NCBI RefSeq assembly: GCF_003850345.1
Contig: NZ_CP027707.1
Span: 6,935,001 to 6,999,000, forward strand
Length of the DNA stretch: 64,000 bases
Direction of reading: 5' to 3'
DNA from: Pseudomonas chlororaphis subsp. piscium
GTDB lineage: Bacteria > Pseudomonadota > Gammaproteobacteria > Pseudomonadales > Pseudomonadaceae
Shown: positions 28,511 through 37,857 of the stretch, piece by piece
Layout of the letters: every line of letters begins with the position of its first letter
Position numbering within the stretch: the stretch's first letter is position 1
Made by a program: the position numbers and the translations under genes
The notes under the pieces: model-generated
Seen by the model: only the letters and a program-made list of their open reading frames with translations
Databases searched by the model: none
Told to the model about the DNA's origin: nothing

Positions 28511-29377
28511 TCAGTCGTCGAGCGCCTTCACCGACTTGGGCGACAGGCGCAGGCTGCGAAGGCTGCGCTTGACGCTCTTGAGATGGTTGACCAGGCTCGG
28601 GCCCCGGGCCATGGCCACGCCCATCGCCAGGACGTCGATCACCACCAGGTGGGCGATGCGCGAGGTCAGCGGGGTGTAGATCTCGGTGTCTTCGTGCACG
28701 TCGATCGCCAGGTTGACGGTCGACAGCTCGGCCAGCGGTGTCTGGCTCGGGCACAGGGTGATCAGCGAGGCGCCGCTTTCACGCACCAGGTTGGCGGTGA
28801 TCAGCAGGTCCTTGGAACGCCCGGACTGGGAAATGCAGATCGCCACGTCGGTAGGCTTGAGGGTCACCGCCGACATCGCCTGCATATGCGGGTCGGAATA
28901 GGCCGCCGCGGTCAGCAGCAGGCGGAAGAACTTGTGCTGGGCATCCGCCGCCACCGCGCCGGAAGCGCCGAAGCCGTAGAACTCCACGCGCTGGGCCTGG
29001 GACATGAGGGTCACAGCCCTTTGCAACTCCACCGGATCGAGCTTCTCGCGAACCTCCATCAGGGTATGCAAAGTGGTGTCGAAGATCTTCAGGCTGTAGT
29101 CGGCGACCGAATCGTCTTCGTGAATCGCGAACTGGCCGAAGCTCGCCCCGGCAGCCAGGCTCTGGGCCAGCTTGAGCTTCAGGTCCTGGAACCCCGAGCA
29201 ACCGATGGCCCGGCAGAAGCGCACGATGGTCGGCTCGCTGATACCCACGCTGTGGGCCAGATCGGCCATGGAGCTGTGCATCACAGCCGCAGGGTCGAGC
29301 AGCACATGATCGGCGACCTTGAGCTCCGACTTGCGCAAGAGATGGCGTGATTGGGCAATGTGCTGCAACAGATTCAA
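28511..29377 (-). CDS. RpiR/MurR-family regulator, HexR-like
   Basis: A 288-residue regulator. The N-terminal HTH_6 domain (about 5-78: LRKSELKVADHVLLDP...ISEPTIVRFCRAIGCSGFQDLKLKLAQSLA) is followed by a SIS sugar-phosphate domain (about 110-270: FYGFGASGAVAADAQHKFFR, ISQSGRSKDL). It resembles HexR, which senses KDPG and controls glucose catabolism, and is a paralogue of it. The start is a TTG at 29377; no ATG or GTG is in frame upstream. A perfect palindrome 50 bases upstream (29427-29441) looks like its own operator. No sugar gene is adjacent, so the targets are elsewhere. Confidence 0.87.
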   Translation of the reverse strand: MNLLQHIAQSRHLLRKSELKVADHVLLDPAAVMHSSMADLAHSVGISEPTIVRFCRAIGCSGFQDLKLKLAQSLAAGASFGQFAIHEDDSVADYSLKIFDTTLHTLMEVREKLDPVELQRAVTLMSQAQRVEFYGFGASGAVAADAQHKFFRLLLTAAAYSDPHMQAMSAVTLKPTDVAICISQSGRSKDLLITANLVRESGASLITLCPSQTPLAELSTVNLAIDVHEDTEIYTPLTSRIAHLVVIDVLAMGVAMARGPSLVNHLKSVKRSLRSLRLSPKSVKALDD

Positions 29378-29426
29378 AGGGCTGGACTCATTGTTATGGG
29401 GCAGACGCCCAAGGATGTAGCAATTT

Positions 29427-29441
29427 TGTAGTTATACTACA
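29427..29441 (-). promoter_or_regulatory. HexR-type palindrome upstream of the RpiR gene
   Basis: TGTAGT-TAT-ACTACA is a perfect 6-3-6 inverted repeat. HexR sites have the form TGTARTnnnAYTACA, so this is a good autoregulatory operator, overlapping a likely promoter 50-64 bases upstream of the TTG start. Confidence 0.65.
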
Positions 29442-29546
29442 TGAATTCGCTTTTTGCCTGCTCAATGCGTAACTGAATCACCTTTGCACCCCACTGTTTC
29501 AGCCTCGCGTGCTCTTTGTAGCTGCTGGCGCGGCCTATGCCAGCGG

Positions 29547-32411
29547 CTACCGGGTCTCGGCCCTCAATAGCGCCGCAAGGCCCTCGGCGTCCACCGGCCG
29601 GCTGATCAGGTAGCCCTGCACCTCATCGCATTTCTGCTCCTTGAGAAACGCCAGTTGCCCCGGATGCTCCACCCCTTCGGCCACCACTTTCAGCGACAGC
29701 CCGTGGGCCATGGCGATGATCGCCCGAGTGATCGCCGCATCGGCGCCGCCTTCGCTCAGGCCACGGATGAACGCCTGGTCGATCTTCACGTAGTCCACCG
29801 GAATCCGCTTGAGGTAACTCAGCGAGGAGTAACCGGTGCCAAAGTCGTCGATGGCCAGCTTCACTCCCAGGTCACGCAGTTGCTGGAAGGTGGAAACGAT
29901 GTGTTCGACGCTGTCGAGCAGATGGCTTTCGGTCAGCTCCAGCTCAAGGAAGTGCGGCGCCAGCCCGGTTTCTTCCAGCACGCTGCGCACCTGGCTGACC
30001 AACTTGCCCTGGCGCAGCTGATGCACCGACAGGTTCACCGACACCCGAATCGCCGGCAGCCCCTGGCGCTGCCACTCGCAGGCTTGCCAGCAGGCCTGGC
30101 GCAATACGAATTCGCCGATCGGGCCGATCAGCCCGATCTCCTCCGCCAGGCCGATGAAGTCCCCCGGCGGTACCCGCCCCAGGCCGGGATGGTCCCAGCG
30201 CACCAGGGCTTCGGCGGCATTCAGCCGCCCAGTGGCGAGGCACAGTTTCGGCTGGTAGAACACCTTCAGCTGGCGCTCCTCGACCGCCTTGCGCAGCTGG
30301 TTCTCCAGCTGCAGGCGCTCCAGGGTGCTGGCTTGCAGGCTGGCGGTGTAGAACTGGAAATTGTTACCGCCCAGGTGCTTGGCGTGTTGCATGGCGATGT
30401 TCGCCTGGCTGATCAACGCCGGAATTTCCCGCGCGCTGTCGGGCAGCATGCTGATGCCCATGGAGGCGCTGACCACCAGCTCATGGCCTTCCACGGTGAT
30501 CGGCAAGCGCAGCTTCGCCGACAAGCGCGTGGCCACCCGAGTCAGGCTCGACAGGCTGCCATAGGCATCGAACAGCACCGCGAACTCATCGCCGGACAAA
30601 CGGGCAATGGTGTCGGCTTCCGGCAATGCATTGACCAGCCGCCGCGCCATTTTCTGCAACAGCTGGTCGGCGACGTCGTGGCCCAGGCTGTCGTTGAGCA
30701 GCTTGAAACGGTCCAGATTGATATGCACCAGGGCCAGGCTGCGGCCGCCCTGACGCATCCGTTGATGGGCTTCGCGCAAGCGTTCGCGGAACAGCGAACG
30801 GTTGGCCAGGCCGGTGAGTTCGTCGTGATGGGTCAGGTAGCGCATGCGCTCTTCGGATTCGCGCCGCGCCGACAGATCGGCGAAGAAGCCCACAATATGG
30901 CTGATATTTCCCCGCGTATCGCGCACCACATTCAATTGCAGCCACTGCGGGTACAGCTCACCGTTCTTGCGCGCCTCCACCAGTTCGCCTTGCCAACTGC
31001 CGTGCTGTTCGAGGGCCTGATGAATCACCGGGTAGTGCCGCCGCGCATCGCGGCTGCACGGCAGGTCGACCACATTGCGCCCGAGCATGTCCTCGATCTG
31101 GTAGCCGGTGACCCGGCTGAATGCCTGATTGACCGCCAGCAGCACGTAATCCGGGTCGAGAATCACGATGCCCTCGCTGGCCGCCTCGAACACCATCGCC
31201 GCCAGGCGTCGCTGCTCTTCCTGCTGCTTACTGGCGCTGATATCGCGCCGGGTGCCGACCATGCGCAGCACCCGACCACCGGGGCCGCGCTCCACGGCGC
31301 GCCCACGGTCCTCGATCCACACCCAGTGGCCATCGCCGTGACGCACGCGGTATTCCACCAGGTAATCCTCGGTACGCCCCTTCAGGTGCTCCACCAGCGC
31401 GCGCTTGAGCAGCGGCAGGTCTTCGGGGTGCAGCAGCGGCTTGAGGTGGCTGAGCATCGCCCGCACGAACTCCGGTTCCAGGCCGAACAGCTCCTTGATA
31501 TGGCTGTGATGGACCTCGTCGGTCTGCAGGTTCCAGTCCCACAGCCCCAGCTGGCTGGCCTTCAGAGCCAGGGCCAGGCGCGCTTCGCTCTTGCTCAGGG
31601 CCTGGTTGGCCGCGTCCAGTTCGAGGCTGCGCTGGGCCACCCGGCTTTCCAGGCCGACCTGGGCTTCGCGCAACTCTTCTTCGGCACGGCGGCGCTGCTC
31701 GACTTCCCGCAGCAGCTCACTGTTGAGCTGCTCGCTGCGGCTCTGGGCCTGTTGCAGATGCTCGATCAGGGCCTGGTTCTGGAAACGCCGCAGCAAGCCC
31801 ATCTGGATCAGGCGGTTGACCTGCCAGGCCACCACACTCAGCGACACCAGCAGGATCAAGCCCAGCCAGCCCCAGCCACGCTGCTGCTCGTCGCCGCCCC
31901 AGAACAGGTAGCCGATCGCCGGCAACAGGCAGGGCAAGGTAAAGGACAGGAAGGCCGGCAGGCTGACCGCATAGGCCACGCTGGCCGAGAGGATCGCCGC
32001 GCCGATCAGGCCGAAGACCCAGGCCTGTTGCAGGAAATTGTCGGTGGGCATCAGGGCGATACCGGCGCAGGCCAGGGTCAGGCCGCTGACGGCGGAGCCG
32101 AGCAGGAACATGCGGCGCCAGACCGGTTGCGCCTGGCGGCTGGGAATCGCCGAGTCGAAGGCCGCCACCTGGATCACCCGCAGGGCGACCAGGGCCAGCA
32201 ACCAGACCATCCACACGCTGACCAGCCAATAACGCTCGGGGCTCCACAGCAGCCAAGCGCAGACCAGGCCGTTGAGCAGCATGAACAGGGTGGGCAACAG
32301 GGAGCCCTGATAAAGCAGGCGCGTGCGCTCTACCGCCATCTCCATGGCGTATTGCTTGCGAACAACCCGAGGCTCCACGAAGGGTCCGGACGGGCCAGTG
32401 CTGAGTGTCAT
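29547..32411 (-). CDS. Membrane GGDEF/EAL protein with PAS sensors
   Basis: A 954-residue c-di-GMP protein. The N-terminal 200 residues hold six to seven membrane segments, then a coiled coil (about 215-275), two PAS/PAC modules (about 280-400 and 405-525), a GGDEF domain and a C-terminal EAL domain. The GGDEF signature is altered to SGDEF (ARLSGDEFAVLF), suggesting loss of cyclase activity. The EAL domain keeps EALVRW, NLSVHQLR, ELTES, IDDFGTGYSSL and KIDQAF, so phosphodiesterase activity is likely. The ATG at 32411 (MTLSTGPSGPF) was chosen; the frame stays open far upstream, antisense to uvrD, without good coding signs. It is divergent from uvrD. Confidence 0.88.
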   Translation of the reverse strand: MTLSTGPSGPFVEPRVVRKQYAMEMAVERTRLLYQGSLLPTLFMLLNGLVCAWLLWSPERYWLVSVWMVWLLALVALRVIQVAAFDSAIPSRQAQPVWRRMFLLGSAVSGLTLACAGIALMPTDNFLQQAWVFGLIGAAILSASVAYAVSLPAFLSFTLPCLLPAIGYLFWGGDEQQRGWGWLGLILLVSLSVVAWQVNRLIQMGLLRRFQNQALIEHLQQAQSRSEQLNSELLREVEQRRRAEEELREAQVGLESRVAQRSLELDAANQALSKSEARLALALKASQLGLWDWNLQTDEVHHSHIKELFGLEPEFVRAMLSHLKPLLHPEDLPLLKRALVEHLKGRTEDYLVEYRVRHGDGHWVWIEDRGRAVERGPGGRVLRMVGTRRDISASKQQEEQRRLAAMVFEAASEGIVILDPDYVLLAVNQAFSRVTGYQIEDMLGRNVVDLPCSRDARRHYPVIHQALEQHGSWQGELVEARKNGELYPQWLQLNVVRDTRGNISHIVGFFADLSARRESEERMRYLTHHDELTGLANRSLFRERLREAHQRMRQGGRSLALVHINLDRFKLLNDSLGHDVADQLLQKMARRLVNALPEADTIARLSGDEFAVLFDAYGSLSSLTRVATRLSAKLRLPITVEGHELVVSASMGISMLPDSAREIPALISQANIAMQHAKHLGGNNFQFYTASLQASTLERLQLENQLRKAVEERQLKVFYQPKLCLATGRLNAAEALVRWDHPGLGRVPPGDFIGLAEEIGLIGPIGEFVLRQACWQACEWQRQGLPAIRVSVNLSVHQLRQGKLVSQVRSVLEETGLAPHFLELELTESHLLDSVEHIVSTFQQLRDLGVKLAIDDFGTGYSSLSYLKRIPVDYVKIDQAFIRGLSEGGADAAITRAIIAMAHGLSLKVVAEGVEHPGQLAFLKEQKCDEVQGYLISRPVDAEGLAALLRAETR

Positions 32412-32622
32412 AGGCAGTGTTCTTATAATGATTGAGCCCGAAACGTCGCCGGAGCATACACAAGCAACCGCCCGGACCAAACAGCCTGGAACCATAAAAT
32501 CGGCAAATTCGCCCAAGCGCCGATCCCGGTGAAATTCCTCCAGCCAAGCCCGGCCAACGGCTACAGCCCGTGACCGACCGGTCGTCCCCGGCGTTCTTTT
32601 ATCGGCTAAACCAAAGCTTGGT

Positions 32623-32651
32623 TTGCCCGGTGTGCGCCAGCCCCCTAGAAT
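32623..32651 (+). promoter_or_regulatory. uvrD promoter
   Basis: TTGCCC (32623-32628) and TAGAAT (32646-32651) are separated by exactly 17 bases. Transcription would begin at or within a base or two of the uvrD ATG (32658), giving a leaderless or nearly leaderless mRNA. An AAACCA/TGGTTT inverted repeat overlaps the -35 region. Confidence 0.5.
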
Positions 32652-32657
32652 GCCCCG

Positions 32658-34841
32658 ATGCGCGATGATCTCTCCCTTCTGCTGAACTCCCTCAACGATG
32701 CCCAACGCCAGGCCGTAGCCGCCTCCTTGGGTCGTCAGTTGGTCCTGGCCGGTGCTGGCTCCGGTAAAACCCGAGTGCTGGTGCACCGTATCGCCTGGTT
32801 GATCCAGGTCGAGAACGCCTCGCCCCACTCCATCCTGTCGGTGACCTTCACCAACAAGGCCGCTGCCGAGATGCGCCAGCGCATCGAGCAGTTGATGGGT
32901 ATCAACCCGGCCGGCATGTGGGTCGGCACCTTCCACGGCCTGGCGCACCGACTGCTGCGGGCGCACTGGCAGGAGGCCGGCCTGAGCCAGACCTTCCAGA
33001 TCCTCGACAGCGACGACCAGCAACGCCTGGTCAAGCGGGTGATCCGCGACCTCGGCCTGGACGAGCAGCGCTGGCCGGCCCGGCAGGCCCAGTGGTTCAT
33101 CAACGGGCAGAAGGACGAAGGCCTGCGCCCGCAACACATTCAAGCCAGCGGCGACCTGTTCCTGGCCACCATGCGCGGCATCTACGAAGCCTACGAGGCC
33201 GCCTGCCAGCGCGCCGGGGTCATCGATTTCTCCGAGCTGCTGCTGCGCGCCCTGGACCTGTGGCGCGACCACCCGGGCCTGCTGGCGCACTACCAGAAGC
33301 GTTTCCGCCACGTGCTGGTGGACGAGTTCCAGGACACCAACGCCGTGCAGTACGCCTGGTTGCGCCTGCTGGCCAAGGGCGGCGACAGCCTGATGGTGGT
33401 GGGCGACGACGACCAGTCGATCTACGGCTGGCGCGGCGCGAAGATCGAGAACATCCACCAGTACTCCGAAGACTTCCCGGACACCGAAGTGATCCGCCTG
33501 GAGCAGAACTACCGCTCCACCGCCGGCATCCTCAAGGCCGCCAACGCCCTGATCGCCAATAACACCGGGCGCCTGGGCAAGGAGCTGTGGACCGACGGCG
33601 GCGAAGGCGAAGCGATCAACCTGTACGCCGCCTTCAACGAACACGATGAAGCGCGCTACGTGGTGGAAACCATCGAAAGCGCCCTGAAGACCGGCCTGGC
33701 CCGCAGCGACATCGCCATCCTGTATCGCTCCAACGCCCAGTCGCGGGTGCTGGAAGAGGCCTTGCTACGCGAGCGCATTCCGTACCGCATCTACGGCGGC
33801 CAGCGCTTCTTCGAGCGCGCCGAAATCAAGAATGCCATGGCCTACCTGCGCCTGCTCGAAGGTCGCGGCAACGACGCGGCCCTGGAGCGGGTGATCAACG
33901 TGCCGACCCGCGGCATTGGCGAAAAGACCGTCGAAGCGATTCGCGAACACGCGCGTCACAGCCATGTGTCGATGTGGGAAGCGATGCGCCAGCTGGTGGC
34001 CAATAAAGGCGTGACCGGGCGTGCCGCCAGCGCCCTGGGCGCCTTCATGGAACTGATCGAGCACCTTGCGGCGAAAACCGCCGAGATGCCGTTGCACCTG
34101 ATGACCCAGACCGTTATCGAGCAGTCCGGCTTGATCGCCTACCACGAAGCGGAAAAAGGCGAGAAAGGCCAGGCCCGGGTAGAAAACCTTGAGGAGCTGG
34201 TCAGCGCCGCGCGCAACTTCGAGCACACAGAAGAAGACCAGGAACTGACGCCGCTGGCGGCCTTCCTCGGCCACGCTTCGCTGGAAGCCGGCGACACCCA
34301 GGCCGACGAGCACGAAGACAGCATCCAACTGATGACCCTGCACAGCGCCAAGGGCCTGGAATTCCCTTACGTGTTCCTGGTGGGCATGGAAGAAGGCCTG
34401 TTCCCGCACAAGATGAGCCTGGAAGAACCCGGCCGCCTTGAAGAGGAACGGCGCCTGGCCTACGTCGGCATCACCCGGGCGATGCAGAACCTGGTGATGA
34501 CCTACGCGGAAACCCGACGCCTGTACGGCAGCGAGACCTACAACAAGGTGTCGCGTTTCGTACGGGAAGTACCGAAGGGGCTGATCCAGGAAGTGCGCCT
34601 GTCCAACAGCGTCAGCCGTCCGTTCGGCGGTGGCCAGTCGCAGAGCACCAGCAGCCTGTTCGGCGGCAGCGAGATCCCGGACACCGGCCTCAGCCTCGGC
34701 CAGGCCGTACGCCACTCGGTATTCGGCGACGGCGTGATCCTCAACTTCGAAGGCGCCGGCGCCCAGGCCCGGGTCCAGGTGAACTTCAGCGAAGGCAGCA
34801 AGTGGCTGATGCTCGGCTACGCCAAGCTCGAAGTCATCTGA
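32658..34841 (+). CDS. uvrD: DNA helicase II
   Basis: A 727-residue superfamily 1 helicase for nucleotide-excision and mismatch repair. Motifs in order: Walker A LAGAGSGKTRV (residues 30-40), SVTFTNKAAAEM, the GTFHGLAHR motif, LVDEFQDTN with the Walker B acid, GDDDQSIYGWRGA, LEQNYRS, then LMTLHSAKGLEFPYVFLVGMEEGLFPH and EEERRLAYVGITRA. The length is normal and the C-terminal region has the LGQAVRHSVFGDGVI Tudor-like end. No ribosome binding site precedes the ATG, and the promoter abuts it. Confidence 0.97.
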   Translation: MRDDLSLLLNSLNDAQRQAVAASLGRQLVLAGAGSGKTRVLVHRIAWLIQVENASPHSILSVTFTNKAAAEMRQRIEQLMGINPAGMWVGTFHGLAHRLLRAHWQEAGLSQTFQILDSDDQQRLVKRVIRDLGLDEQRWPARQAQWFINGQKDEGLRPQHIQASGDLFLATMRGIYEAYEAACQRAGVIDFSELLLRALDLWRDHPGLLAHYQKRFRHVLVDEFQDTNAVQYAWLRLLAKGGDSLMVVGDDDQSIYGWRGAKIENIHQYSEDFPDTEVIRLEQNYRSTAGILKAANALIANNTGRLGKELWTDGGEGEAINLYAAFNEHDEARYVVETIESALKTGLARSDIAILYRSNAQSRVLEEALLRERIPYRIYGGQRFFERAEIKNAMAYLRLLEGRGNDAALERVINVPTRGIGEKTVEAIREHARHSHVSMWEAMRQLVANKGVTGRAASALGAFMELIEHLAAKTAEMPLHLMTQTVIEQSGLIAYHEAEKGEKGQARVENLEELVSAARNFEHTEEDQELTPLAAFLGHASLEAGDTQADEHEDSIQLMTLHSAKGLEFPYVFLVGMEEGLFPHKMSLEEPGRLEEERRLAYVGITRAMQNLVMTYAETRRLYGSETYNKVSRFVREVPKGLIQEVRLSNSVSRPFGGGQSQSTSSLFGGSEIPDTGLSLGQAVRHSVFGDGVILNFEGAGAQARVQVNFSEGSKWLMLGYAKLEVI

Positions 34842-34909
34842 AGCCTGTAGGCAGGAGCGCCGGCCGGGCGCTTCTGCAATGACTGACTCAGGCATAAGGA
34901 GCAACGCAC

Positions 34910-35350
34910 ATGGGCTCGGGCTTCTTTTCCTCCTGGACATTCTGGGCCCTGCTTTCGGCGGCGTTCGCCGCCCTGACCGCGATCTTCGCCAAGATCGGCA
35001 TCGAAAACCTCAACTCCGACTTCGCCACCCTGCTGCGTACGGTGGTGGTGCTGTGCAGCCTGGTCTTGATTTTGTACGCCACGGGCCAATATCAGTCCCT
35101 GGGCTCGATCTCGGCCAAAAGCTATCTGTTCCTGGTGCTGTCCGGGCTGGCCACCGGAGCGTCGTGGATCTGCTACTTCCGCGCGCTGAAAGTCGGGCCA
35201 GCCTCGCTGGTGGCGCCAGTGGACAAGCTCAGCGTGGTATTCGTCGCGGTACTGGGCGTGCTGCTCCTGGGCGAGAAGCTCGACCTGCGGCAATGGGGCG
35301 GAATCGGCCTGATCTGCGCTGGCGTGGTGTTGCTGGCGCTGAAGCGTTGA
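34910..35350 (+). CDS. EamA-family small membrane transporter
   Basis: A 146-residue protein with five hydrophobic segments, forming a single EamA (DMT-type) repeat instead of the usual two, so it presumably works as a dimer. It begins SSWTFWALLSAAFAALTAIFAKIGI and ends GGIGLICAGVVLLALKR. AAGGAG lies upstream of the ATG. It follows uvrD by 68 bases but looks unrelated to it. The substrate is unknown. Confidence 0.82.
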   Translation: MGSGFFSSWTFWALLSAAFAALTAIFAKIGIENLNSDFATLLRTVVVLCSLVLILYATGQYQSLGSISAKSYLFLVLSGLATGASWICYFRALKVGPASLVAPVDKLSVVFVAVLGVLLLGEKLDLRQWGGIGLICAGVVLLALKR

Positions 35351-35519
35351 GACCCTGACCTTGCATCCGCCCAACGAACGAACCCGTACAGGGCTCGCTG
35401 CCTCGACCGAAGCTGAACCGCGGCTGTCAGGCAAAAGCCCGAAACACTCTGCCGCTAGCCAGTGACACTTCACCTGTGCAACATGGCGCGCGTGCCATCC
35501 ACAAATGGGAATTCCCTTT

Positions 35520-36398
35520 ATGAAACGTTTTCTTAGCATCGCCATGGCGTTGTGCATCGGCCTGACGATGAGCCTCGACGCCAATGCCAAGCGCTTTGGT
35601 GGCGGCAAAAGCGCCGGCGCTGCGCCGACCCACCAGACCAGCCAAATGGCTCCGTCCTCTTCCGGTATGGGCCCTGCTGCCGCAACCGCAGGGGCTGCTG
35701 GTGCCGCGGGCGCTGCCGCCAAAGCCGGCGGTGCTTCGCGCTGGCTCGGCCCATTGGCCGGTATCGCCGCAGGCGGTCTGCTGGCCTCCATGTTCATGGG
35801 CGGCGGCTTCCAGGGCATGCAGATCTTCGACATCCTGATCATGGCGGTCATCGCCTTCCTGGTCTTCCGCTTTATCGCCGCCCGTCGTCGCAAGCAGCAG
35901 GAGCAGTACGCTCCAGCCGGCCACGCGCCGATGCAGCGTGAAGCCTTCGAGCCAAAACCGGCCTCCGGTTCGATCTTCGGTGGTTCGGCCGCACCTGCCG
36001 CCGCGGCCCGTCCGGTGATCAACGCGCCGGCCTGGTTCGACGAACAGCGTTTCGTCGAAGCCGCGCGCAACCACTTCCAGTCCCTGCAGCAACATTGGGA
36101 CGCCAACGAAATGGACAAGATCGCCGAGTTCGTGACCCCGCAGATGCTGCAATTCCTGAAACAGGAACGTGCCGATCTGGGCGACGGCTTCCAGTCGACC
36201 TACATCGACAACCTCAATGTGCAGCTGGAAGGCGTCGACGACCGCGCCGACAAGACCATCGCTACCCTGACCTTCAGCGGCGTGTCGAAGTCCTCGCGTT
36301 TCGACCAGGGTGAAGTGTTCAGCGAAAGCTGGAACATGGAGCGCGCCCAGGGCGAAAACCAGCCTTGGCTGGTTGCAGGTATCCGCCAGAACGGCTGA
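35520..36398 (+). CDS. Tim44-domain membrane protein
   Basis: A 292-residue protein with an N-terminal signal or anchor (SIAMALCIGLTMSLDANA), a low-complexity Gly/Ala/Ser-rich stretch (about 24-75), one or two membrane segments (LAGIAAGGLLASMFMGG and ILIMAVIAFLVFRFIAA) and a C-terminal Tim44-like domain from about residue 170 (FVEAARNHFQSLQQHWDANEMDKIAEFVTPQML). It is widespread in proteobacteria; the function is unclear, probably an inner-membrane protein with a peripheral Tim44/NTF2-like fold. A strong terminator follows. Confidence 0.88.
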   Translation: MKRFLSIAMALCIGLTMSLDANAKRFGGGKSAGAAPTHQTSQMAPSSSGMGPAAATAGAAGAAGAAAKAGGASRWLGPLAGIAAGGLLASMFMGGGFQGMQIFDILIMAVIAFLVFRFIAARRRKQQEQYAPAGHAPMQREAFEPKPASGSIFGGSAAPAAAARPVINAPAWFDEQRFVEAARNHFQSLQQHWDANEMDKIAEFVTPQMLQFLKQERADLGDGFQSTYIDNLNVQLEGVDDRADKTIATLTFSGVSKSSRFDQGEVFSESWNMERAQGENQPWLVAGIRQNG

Positions 36399-36425
36399 TT
36401 CTCTCCAGTGTCATATCGCTAATCG

Positions 36426-36457
36426 CAAAACCCCGGCTCAGGTCGGGGTTTTGCATT
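36426..36457 (+). terminator. Rho-independent terminator after the Tim44 gene
   Basis: CAAAACCCCG (36426-36435) pairs with CGGGGTTTTG (36444-36453) over an 8-base loop, giving T-rich flanks on both strands and CATTT after the stem. Confidence 0.88.
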
Positions 36458-36537
36458 TCACGATTGCACTTATAGCGAGCTACTGTATAAACCGCCGTCT
36501 ATTTAAACCGCGCCATAGAGCTAAGAGGACCCAGGCC

Positions 36538-36945
36538 GTGGAAGAAGTCATCGAGCAACTCCGTGAAGCAAACGAACCGGTACCCGTTCCCCTGGAACTG
36601 CCGGATGAAGACCTGCTGGTGGAAATCGAAGAACAGCTGTTCATCAATATCCCGTTCGTCTTCAAAGAGTTCCTGTTGACCGTGAGCGATGTCGTCTACG
36701 GCAGCCTGGAGCCGGTCACCGTGACCGACCCGCAATCCCACACCTACCTGCCGGAAGTGGCCGCCACCGCCTGGGACATGGGCGTACCGCGCGAGCTGAT
36801 CCCGATCTGCCAGGACGGTGACGACTACTACTGCGTCGAGGAAGACGGCACCGTGGTGTTGTGGTCCGGCGAAGAAGAGCTGATCACCGAAGAGTCCTGG
36901 GAGTCGGTGTGGCACTGGGCGCGGGACGTCTGGCTGGAAAGCTGA
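36538..36945 (+). CDS. SMI1/KNR4 (SUKH) family protein
   Basis: A 135-residue acidic protein starting at GTG 36538 (GAGG 9 bases upstream). It shows the SUKH pattern: LPDEDLLVEIEEQLFINIPFVFKEFLLTVSDVVYG, then TYLPEVAATAWDMGVPRELIPICQDGDDYYCVEEDGTVVLW and a WESVWHWARDVWL end. SUKH proteins include toxin immunity proteins, but here no toxin gene is adjacent and the gene is conserved in pseudomonads, so a housekeeping or regulatory role is more likely. It is cytoplasmic. Confidence 0.85.
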   Translation: MEEVIEQLREANEPVPVPLELPDEDLLVEIEEQLFINIPFVFKEFLLTVSDVVYGSLEPVTVTDPQSHTYLPEVAATAWDMGVPRELIPICQDGDDYYCVEEDGTVVLWSGEEELITEESWESVWHWARDVWLES

Positions 36946-37005
36946 GCGGCCTTGTGCGGTTTCGCCCCGCGGGCGCAGGCGCATGGACCGACTGCCGCCC
37001 GTTGC

Positions 37006-37857
37006 GTGACGTTCACAAGCGGTCACCCCAGCGGGTTGATCGCCGCATTGACGCTACTCGCCAGCAGCCTGCTGGCGGGTTGTCAGTCGCCCATGGCTCA
37101 GTTGCAAACCCTGAGTGTGCAGTACAGCCATCAGGTCGAAGTCCTGCCCACTTCACCCTTCCCGCTTGCCAGCAGCCTGCCCCAGCGGTTATCAAAACAA
37201 CCCCGTCTGCGCGTCTATCTTGAAGGCGACGGCCATGCCTGGGCGACAGCCCGCCAACCCAGCCTCGACCCCAGCCCGCAGCACCTGCTGATGGCGCAAC
37301 TGGCATTGAGCGATCCCCGCCCCAGCGTCTATCTGGCCCGCCCCTGCCAGTTCGTCAGCGCGGCCGACTGTACAGCGGCCATCTGGACCGACCAGCGCTT
37401 TTCCGCAGCGGTACTGCGCAGCCTCGACCAGGCCCTCGACCACCTCAAGCAGCGTTATGGCAATCAGGATTTCGAGTTGATCGGCTATTCCGGTGGTGCG
37501 GCCCTGGCCCTGTTGCTGGCCGCGCGGCGAGACGACATCGCCCAGGTGCAAACCCTGGCCGGCAATCTGAGCCCTCGGTTATGGGTCAATGCGCTGGGGC
37601 TGAGCCCGTTGCATGGCTCCCTCGAGCCGCTGGACCAGGCACCCAAGCTGGCCCTGGTAGCGCAACGGCATCTGCTCGGCCAGGCCGACCGCAGCGTGCC
37701 TGCCAGCCTCTACCCCGCCTATCGACAGGCGCTGGGGGCGAAAGCCTTCTGCGTGCAATCCGTCAGCCTGCCCGGGGTCACCCACGACCAGGGCTGGGTC
37801 GACGCCTGGCAACACTGGCGCGACCAGCCGCTGAGTTGTGTACCGTCCAACGATTAG
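37006..37857 (+). CDS. Alpha/beta-hydrolase-fold lipoprotein
   Basis: About 283 residues. A lipobox LLAGC lies after a hydrophobic stretch (LIAALTLLASSLLAGCQSP), so it is a predicted lipoprotein. The fold is suggested by LRVYLEGDGHAW, the nucleophile elbow LIGYSGGAALALLLAARR and a late GVTHDQGW histidine. The start is uncertain: TTG 36952, GTG 37006 and TTG 37039 are all in frame and none has a good ribosome binding site; GTG 37006 is used here. It is convergent with the antiporter gene, overlapping by 4 bases. The substrate is unknown. Confidence 0.72.
   Translation: MTFTSGHPSGLIAALTLLASSLLAGCQSPMAQLQTLSVQYSHQVEVLPTSPFPLASSLPQRLSKQPRLRVYLEGDGHAWATARQPSLDPSPQHLLMAQLALSDPRPSVYLARPCQFVSAADCTAAIWTDQRFSAAVLRSLDQALDHLKQRYGNQDFELIGYSGGAALALLLAARRDDIAQVQTLAGNLSPRLWVNALGLSPLHGSLEPLDQAPKLALVAQRHLLGQADRSVPASLYPAYRQALGAKAFCVQSVSLPGVTHDQGWVDAWQHWRDQPLSCVPSND

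Noticed and set aside
32412..33644. Extension of the GGDEF/EAL frame by over 400 codons, antisense to uvrD
   Set aside because: The extension has antisense-type composition and lies opposite the uvrD motifs; membrane segments of the real protein begin after the ATG at 32411.
36538..36945. SUKH protein as immunity gene of a toxin system
   Set aside because: No toxin, secretion or polymorphic-toxin gene is adjacent.
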